Assembly: GCA_003023645.1 (NCBI GenBank)
Contig: PXYQ01000006.1
Location: 1 to 34,249, forward strand
Source of the DNA: Candidatus Arcticimaribacter sp.
GTDB taxonomy: Bacteria; Bacteroidota; Bacteroidia; Flavobacteriales; Flavobacteriaceae
Length of the DNA stretch: 34,249 nt
Direction: 5' to 3'
Of the stretch, positions 32,801 to 34,249 are shown piece by piece. The notes below the pieces were generated by a model, which saw nothing but the letters and a program-made list of their open reading frames with translations, searched no databases and was not told the DNA's origin. The translations under genes were made by a program, and so were the position numbers. Position 1 is the first letter of the stretch. The number at the start of each line of letters is the position of its first letter.

Positions 32801-34249
32801 GTCTTAACGGTTCTAGCCAATGGATACAACTTAATTCATTCGCAGGGGCACTAACAAACAATAGTGCTTATACCATAAGCATATGGTTTAAGTCAACCGA
32901 AACGAACCCTTCTGGAGGACTTCATAACAATGCTATTTTTTCTATGCATACCGCCAACGGAGACAATCGATATAGAATTGGTGCTGCACCGGATGCCAAC
33001 AGAGGTTTGTATTACAATTTTGGTACCGGCTCGTCTGAAGGGCGTGTTAGTCAGATAAATTTACACGATAACCAATGGCATAATATGACCATTACTAAAA
33101 ACACTGGCGTAGAAGCTCAATTTTATATTGATGATGTTCTTAGAACGTCCAACGGTTCCATTACTAATGGAGTAAACTTTAATGGTGTTGGTCAAGTTTC
33201 GATTGGACAGGAATATGACGGTGGTAATACCTCTGATCATTTTCAAGGAGATATTCCCGTAGTGATGGTCTACAATAAAGCCTTAGAAGCAGACGACAGG
33301 TCTTCTCTTTATGGTAACTATAAAAAAAGATATATTGACGGTGAGCAGACGGAACCCGTTTCATCAGAAGGAAATGGAATTTCTATTACTGAAAATACAG
33401 CCCTAAATACGTTTGTTGGGACACTGCAAGCTGAAGATCAAGACACCAACAATACCTATACCTATAGTCTTGTCGATGGCGCTGGGGATCTTGGACGTGA
33501 CAATGCTAGTGTAACAGTTTCTGGGACACAAATCCTAGTCAACGGACCCATTGATTACGAAACAACTCCTTTTTTACTGATCAACGTTCAAGTCAATGAT
33601 GGTGAAAATACCTTAACATCTTCCTTTACAATCACTGTAGTGGATGTAAACGACAATGCGCCTACCGCAATGGCACTTTCAACCACCACTCTTGTTGAGG
33701 ATTTGGTTTCTGGTTCAACCATAGCATCCCTTGCATCGGTTGATGCGGATACGGCTAGCTTAAACACCTTTAGTTATAGCCTAATTGATGGGGACGGATC
33801 CAACGACAACTCCAATAATCGCTTTACAATCAGCGGAAATTCGTTACTCAGTTCGGGTACTTTTGATTATGAAACTACTTCATCTCACAACATTTATGTG
33901 CAAGTCAATGACGGAGCAAATACCTACAATCAAGCCTTTACTCTTACGATCATCAATCAAAATGATACCCCAACAGACATCGCTTTAAGTAACACATCAT
34001 TTTTAGAAAGTGTTGCATCTGGATCAGTTCTTGCCACCATAACAACAACAGATCAAGACACCGCAGACACACATGCGTTTGCTCTAGCCAATAGTGGAGA
34101 CACACAAGATGACGATAATGGAAGTTTTACGGTCAGCGGAACGCGTTTGATTACCAACGTAGCTTTTGACTACGAAACCAAAACCAGCTATAACATTTAC
34201 CTCAAGGTAAGTGATGGAACAAGTGACTATTACAAGGCGTTTACACTTA
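23890..34249 (+). CDS. Giant secreted cadherin-like/LamG mosaic surface protein, partial (C-terminus outside window)
   Basis: The frame runs from ATG 23890 to the window end without a stop as far as I could read it, at least 3453 codons. A signal peptide (about 1-21, ending AVSQ) shows export. In order: a probable right-handed beta-helix (about 22-330); a cadherin-like repeat; a glycine-rich insertion; three cadherin-like repeats; an Ig-like domain (YRIGETIDIQITF at about residue 1011); a ~200-residue unrecognised part; two SwmB-like domains around a LamG-like domain; then a long array of cadherin-like repeats with three more LamG-like insertions. The repeats carry calcium-site motifs DYET, DADxxD and linkers such as DVNEAP and DVNDNAP. 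The expected role is calcium-dependent surface adhesion or glycan binding. A T9SS C-terminal domain is expected but not visible. The long DNA identity of internal repeats is described separately. The gene is divergent from a membrane AraC regulator. Confidence 0.9.
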   Translation, partial: MNLKILQLILLTIFWANFAVSQTITVTNLNPSGSGSLENAINQYSSSGGTIVFASNLSGTITISSGFTNITSNLTITGNGKTNTIISGGGSSSRMFSISGNGNLTLNSMTLKNNGNPGSNAGSIFYLNNVNGGITTNDVLITECSNTISFISNKGTLNVNNSQIDNNAGNYLFRSDWGNTPEGCPINESVFANKTIIQNSDITNNSGVVFWTERFVKIDNCNIANNSSNIFAYFRGVNVYKVLGSNIENTGGFSFSSWIQSNTGGWGNKILCSDHFSFDGNTFVNSGNITIPVNYGPSFTVGNNSFDRTISNYLSYDSSSPPTLSSNSLASPPSDISLSSTSVDENISIGTTIGGLTTTDAGSGDSHTYSLVSGTGDTDNASFSISGANLLTNTALDYETKSSYSLRVQTSDGTDSYQEAFTITINDLNEAPTDIGFAGTSSLEYLVVGGGGAGGKGNSNEGGGGGGAGGYLTGTITSIFGETFAVTVAAGGTGVNSTSSPGGNGGNSSLAGQNITTVTALGGGGGGACSSATGSNGASGGGGSGCSTDRPGGSGTTGQGNNGGTGRWVSRSPGNGNGGGGGGSSSAGTNGAIRNAGTIGGGGAGTSNDISGSTTIYTAGGNGGPGRAYGNYNPPNQTGNSGNGGIGGTNYSGGNGANGTVVIRYSGNQIATGGTVIQSGGYTIHSFTQIENSSIVFQSGSASSSSSSIDEGVSIGTLVGSLLATDEDDSTNTFTLVSGDGDTHNELFSISNSNLLVNGLIDYEQTQVLDIRVQVTDGQFTYDKALTINVNDVNEALTDIAITASSVDENLASATTVGGLTTTDGDNGDSFTYTLVDGVGSDDNASFSISGANLLTNTVLDYETKSSYNIRVQTSDGTDSYQKAFTITVNDVNEAPTDIDLSATDVDENLTSGTTVGGLTTTDGDNGDSFTYTLVSGTGDTDNASFSISGANLLTNTALDYETKSSYNIRVQTSDGTDSYQEAFTINVNDLTESSITQVASNNPNGTYRIGETIDIQITFNNAVTVSGSPRLLLETGDSDSYATYFSGTGSTVLIFRYTVNEDDLSGDLDYASTSALELNGGTIVSSSNTAAALSLPSIGSNKRIKKIVITENSGGHQTLKAIHMIVAPDGGSVIDVATTSLAGASTTDTHHQNNFGDDRLVINLLQNKTNNKNYTFNSPATAEITFNQSYSINDLHEFTFYGWAQYSGGYYGRIANFNFSFKDDDGTEVYSFTSPSTYLNGSSQLVVHRLIGEKGASDGSIWQDDINGHFSSAGYGSGWYINNHTLPSHGGGSSLASVKNIVIDGILAPTITQTQIALDNSSVSLSFSEAVFNTNSGSGSLQANDFTLSLSGGNATLSSTTPSSISIDGTTATLGLALSGTPNGKELLTVTPAVNSIYDSGGTAAEPIQNNNTSHLIPNIVTTNLVLFLDAANNSSYSGSGNNWYDLSGNNNHGVIDGSSYSAVGGGSISFDGTNDQVIIQDNNTLDFSSEITISYVLEPNWGDWSPFISKGGETNNRNFSTWVGSDKGIDIDNRSSGSIIKPTYTASSEMANGRLSVVTVAIENSTGILRTYVNGILRNSQSGTLGSPNSGLLYIGSHGDENFGSGKINKLLLYNQALTNDQVYQNYLAITNTPQITVASITSDNSLASLTFDQVTFNTDAGSGSLQASDFTLSLSGGNATLSSATPSSISISENTIELGLSLSGVVDGNEVLTISPVAHAVFNTYGFAATSAQSNNTVNLIFTNSVPTDIALSSSSISENVVTGTTIGALSSTDADTGDIHTYSLISGTGDTDNGSFTVSGTNLLTATALDFEVKSSYAIRLETSDGSATYSKALTITVNDVNEAPTDIVLSATAVDENLTSGTVVGGLTTTDVDGGDTFTYTLVGGGSDNDRFSISGANLVTGAGFDFETKNSYSVVIQTSDGSATYSKTLTITVNDVNEAPTDIDLSATAVDENLTSGTVVGGLTTTDVDSGDTFTYTLVDGVGSDDNASFSISGGSEVSYALDFDGSNDHVTTSIDADRNVMPSTTWSGWIKPTGTSGWQVIFGMEDGGWDRMLIIESGSLQLSMGQTGGRWQTGVNVLPNVWQHVVAVYDNGSMRMYFNGTEYSTGNDEGNHSSAGMFTIGGNQTHSPHNYFRGLIDEVAVWDEALNASEISTLYNTGSGLDASSNSGNYTSSSNLVGYFKMNEGSGTTITDSSGSGNSVTLTNMDASSDWVTGTIAPTSQNQGSGTDLLTDAVFDYETKSSYNIRVQTSDGMSSYEEAFTISVNDVNDVPTDIDLSTSSVNENVATGTTVGGLTTTDADNGDTFTYTLVAGTGATDNANFSISGANLLTAAALDFETKNSYSIRVQTSDGTDSYQEVFTISVDDVNEAPTNIEISGGTAGSSQMISSGLIVHLDASNAASTATPNSSWIDLSGNDNHGDIMNGVSFENNNFKTSNASGRSGVRVGPLPTILKNNHSFTVVVKVTPQSTSGNILGLSSSSDHGGWNAPVIPSANSKIFPGLHNAHGQFQRPFVIGTTYEYVYSFNHTNNEHKFYENGELVNTRTVGFGAANSSGYLFLGDDNPGCCGNYEGVHSADFAGDYERLLVYDQALTDQEITGLYQSGPSGIEENSVNGTLITTLSATDQDTNNTYTYSLVDGAGNLGRDNASVTVSGTQILVNGPIDYETTPFLLINVQVNDGTNTLTSSFTLTVLDVNDNAPTAMALSTTTLVEDLVSGSTIASLASVDADTASLNTFSYSLIDGDGSNDNSNNRFTISGNSLLSSGTFDYETTSSHNIYVQVNDGANTYNQAFTLTIINQNDTPTDIALSNTSFLESVASGSVLATITTTDQDTADTHAFALANSGDTQDDDNGSFTVSGTRLITNVAFDYETKTSYNIYLKVSDGTSDYYKAFTLNITNVNEAPTEINFSQESFSNNGLILHLDSGNSSSYPGSGNTWYDLSENNYNAVLMNSPSYSSSSGGLLSLNGSSQWIQLNSFAGALTNNSAYTISIWFKSTETNPSGGLHNNAIFSMHTANGDNRYRIGAAPDANRGLYYNFGTGSSEGRVSQINLHDNQWHNMTITKNTGVEAQFYIDDVLRTSNGSITNGVNFNGVGQVSIGQEYDGGNTSDHFQGDIPVVMVYNKALEADDRSSLYGNYKKRYIDGEQTEPVSSEGNGISITENTALNTFVGTLQAEDQDTNNTYTYSLVDGAGDLGRDNASVTVSGTQILVNGPIDYETTPFLLINVQVNDGENTLTSSFTITVVDVNDNAPTAMALSTTTLVEDLVSGSTIASLASVDADTASLNTFSYSLIDGDGSNDNSNNRFTISGNSLLSSGTFDYETTSSHNIYVQVNDGANTYNQAFTLTIINQNDTPTDIALSNTSFLESVASGSVLATITTTDQDTADTHAFALANSGDTQDDDNGSFTVSGTRLITNVAFDYETKTSYNIYLKVSDGTSDYYKAFTL
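23953..24880 (+). other. Probable right-handed beta-helix domain of the giant protein
   Basis: Residues about 22-330 start with NPSGSGSLENAINQY, like the SLRxAI entry of autotransporter and hemagglutinin helices, and continue with short repeated strands ending in N or G (SNLTITGNG, GNLTLNSMTLKNNG, GTLNVNNSQIDNNAG, DNCNIANNSS). This is the pattern of pectin-lyase-like parallel beta-helices. No active-site residues were recognised. Confidence 0.65.
24880..25200 (+). repeat. Cadherin-like repeat R1
   Basis: The repeat starts at PSDISLSSTSVDENISIG and ends with the linker NDLNEAPTDIGF. Its central DNA (from about 25025) is nearly the same as that of R3 and R4. The next domain starts immediately after the first strand of the following repeat. 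Confidence 0.8.
25201..25970 (+). other. Glycine-rich domain inserted in the head of cadherin-like repeat R2
   Basis: About 255 residues rich in Gly, Ser and Asn, opening with LEYLVVGGGGAGG and closing with GTVVIRY. This plan resembles the glycine-rich domains seen in tail-fibre-like and other surface proteins. It sits between APTDIGF and SSIDEGVSIGTL, the same point of a cadherin-like repeat at which two LamG domains are inserted further on. The reverse strand is open across part of it only because the coding strand is glycine-rich. Confidence 0.75.
25971..26868 (+). repeat. Cadherin-like repeats R2-R4
   Basis: Three repeats of about 99 residues. R3 and R4 are tandem near-copies with a period of 297 bases; blocks such as 26416-26530 and 26713-26827 differ at only a few bases. 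Calcium-type motifs VDENL, TDGDNGD and LDYETKSSY recur in R3 and R4. R4 ends in NDLTES instead of NEAPTD, where the next domain type begins. Confidence 0.85.
26869..27225 (+). other. Ig-like domain of the YRIGE type
   Basis: The segment opens with SSITQVASNNPNGTYRIGET and contains ITFNNAVTVSGSPRLLLETG and a YTVNEDDLSGDLDY motif, a pattern I associate with a beta-sandwich domain repeated in large marine bacterial surface proteins. No catalytic feature is visible. Confidence 0.6.
27226..27819 (+). other. Unrecognised ~200-residue domain
   Basis: Residues about 1113-1310 (GHQTLKAIHMIVAPDGGSVI to ASVKNIVIDGI) have no repeat character and I know no family for them. They include many aromatic residues (FTFYGWAQYSGGYYG), two His-rich spots (DTHHQNN, NNHTLPSHGG) and acidic stretches (FKDDDGTE), consistent with a binding domain. 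Confidence 0.5.
27820..28140 (+). other. SwmB-like Ig domain, copy 1
   Basis: The segment has the sequence pattern LSFSEAVFNT, DFTLSLSGGNATL, TPSSISIDG and ELLTVTPA of SwmB-like Ig domains found in surface-layer and adhesion proteins. A second related copy follows after a LamG-like domain. Confidence 0.6.
28150..28795 (+). other. LamG/concanavalin-like domain L1
   Basis: Opens with LVLFLDAANN and NWYDLSGNNNHG, continues with ISFDGTNDQV and ITISYVLEP, and ends with GKINKLLLYNQALTNDQVYQ, the standard course of LamG_3-type jelly-roll domains that often bind carbohydrate. It is placed between the two SwmB-like domains. Confidence 0.8.
28800..29127 (+). other. SwmB-like Ig domain, copy 2
   Basis: The segment LTFDQVTFNT, DFTLSLSGGNATL, TPSSISISE and EVLTISPV repeats copy 1 in protein sequence, while the DNA differs at many third positions. 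The duplication is therefore older than those of the neighbouring cadherin-like repeats. Confidence 0.6.
29128..30717 (+). repeat. Cadherin-like repeats R5-R7, R7 split by a LamG domain
   Basis: R5 and R6 are complete; R6 and R7 are tandem near-copies with a 291-base period at their start (for example 29401 onward and 29692 onward). R7 is interrupted after NASFSISG (ends 29889) by a 233-codon insertion and resumes at TDLLTDAVFDYET (30589), the second half matching other repeats such as R3 and R4. Confidence 0.85.
29890..30588 (+). other. LamG-like domain L2 inserted in repeat R7
   Basis: The insertion starts SEVSYALDFDGSNDHV, includes WSGWIKPTG, WQHVVAVYDNGSMRMYFNG and GLIDEVAVWDEALNASEIS, typical of LamG_3 jelly rolls. 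It replaces a loop between the strands SFSISG and LLT of the host repeat. Confidence 0.85.
30718..31038 (+). repeat. Cadherin-like repeat R8 and first strand of R9
   Basis: R8 (TDIDLSTSSVNENVATG to VDDVNEAP) is complete and close in sequence to R4 and R7. It is followed by the first strand of R9 (TNIEIS), after which LamG domain L3 begins. Confidence 0.85.
31039..31728 (+). other. LamG-like domain L3 inserted in the head of repeat R9
   Basis: The domain has GLIVHLDASNAAS, WIDLSGNDNHGDIMNG, HSFTVVVKV, EYVYSFNHTNNEHKFYENG and YERLLVYDQALTDQEITGLY. It lies between the first strand of R9 and its IEENSVNGTLITTL segment. Compared with L4 it has the same start but a very different middle. Confidence 0.85.
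31729..32637 (+). repeat. Cadherin-like repeats R9-R11, first copy of the duplicated block
   Basis: Covers R9 (after L3), R10 and R11, ending in NEAPTEINFS. Linkers include a canonical cadherin-type DVNDNAP. The part 31780-32593 corresponds to 33436-34249 at an exact distance of 1656 bases; from 31985 on, I see no difference between the copies. Confidence 0.9.
32638..33378 (+). other. LamG-like domain L4 inserted in the head of repeat R12
   Basis: The domain has GLILHLDSGNSSSYPGSGN, WYDLSENNYNAVLMN, LLSLNGSSQWIQL, YTISIWFKST, WHNMTITKN and IPVVMVYNKALEADDRSSLY. It takes the same position in R12 as L3 in R9, between the first strand and the ENTALNTFVGTL segment. Confidence 0.85.
33379..34249 (+). 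repeat. Cadherin-like repeats R12-R14, second copy of the duplicated block, cut by window end
   Basis: R12 (after L4), R13 and part of R14. The part 33436-34249 matches 31780-32593 at a 1656-base distance. The first ~200 bases differ at scattered positions; 33641-34249 appears identical to 31985-32593 and the match is still continuing at the window edge. Confidence 0.9.

Noticed and set aside
32129-33988. Two identical 67-codon plus-strand frames at 32129-32332 and 33785-33988
   Set aside because: They are out of frame with the giant protein gene and identical only because they lie in the two copies of the duplicated block.
24880-34249. CRISPR array or transposon as the source of the repeats
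   Set aside because: The repeats are in-frame protein repeats of 291-300 bases without spacers, terminal inverted repeats or a transposase.

Overview
The window looks like chromosomal DNA of a marine-type member of the Bacteroidota, most likely family Flavobacteriaceae. It is AT-rich. Several promoters carry the Bacteroidota -7 element TAnnTTTG, for example before the HMG-CoA reductase gene and the tRNA gene. It encodes a type IX secretion (T9SS) type-B cargo protein paired with a PorP/SprF protein, mevalonate-pathway genes, LptC and type III pantothenate kinase. No mobile element, CRISPR array or integrase is visible, and no gene-free stretch exceeds about 300 bases.

Layout. 1-2.8 kb, minus strand: a secreted DPP-IV-type S9 peptidase followed 6 bases later by a POT-family peptide transporter cut by the window edge (peptide scavenging). 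2.9-5.1 kb, plus: HMG-CoA reductase overlapping a GYDIA-type GHMP kinase (isoprenoid precursors), ending at a bidirectional terminator. 5.2-12.8 kb, minus: a compact cell-envelope operon, coaX - beta-barrel protein - TPR protein - lptC - 62-aa membrane protein - CorC/HlyC-like protein - ppiD-like chaperone, with overlapping or abutting junctions in most places. 12.9 kb: tRNA-Phe with a clear promoter and terminator. 13.1-15.4 kb: a secreted metallo-beta-lactamase-fold hydrolase and, convergent, rmuC. 15.5-15.6 kb: a candidate small RNA on the minus strand. 15.7-18.7 kb: TetR regulator plus MaoC hydratase, divergent from etfB-etfA (acyl-CoA oxidation and electron transfer). 19.0-22.5 kb: a C-type-lectin/T9SS type-B protein starting at TTG and its PorP/SprF partner. 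22.6-23.7 kb, minus: a membrane-bound AraC-type regulator. 23.9 kb to the window end: one uninterrupted reading frame of at least 3453 codons encoding a giant secreted mosaic protein.

The giant protein is the most unusual item. It has a signal peptide, a probable beta-helix, about 14 cadherin-like repeats, a glycine-rich region, two SwmB-like domains and four LamG/concanavalin-like domains. Several of these extra domains sit inside cadherin-like repeats, three of them at the same point of the repeat. The last part of the window repeats an earlier part at a distance of 1656 bases, with 609 bases that look identical up to the window edge, while the LamG domains beside the two copies have diverged. 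This suggests recent duplication or gene conversion of a repeat scaffold carrying variable binding domains. The gene is incomplete here, so its C-terminus and sorting signal cannot be seen.
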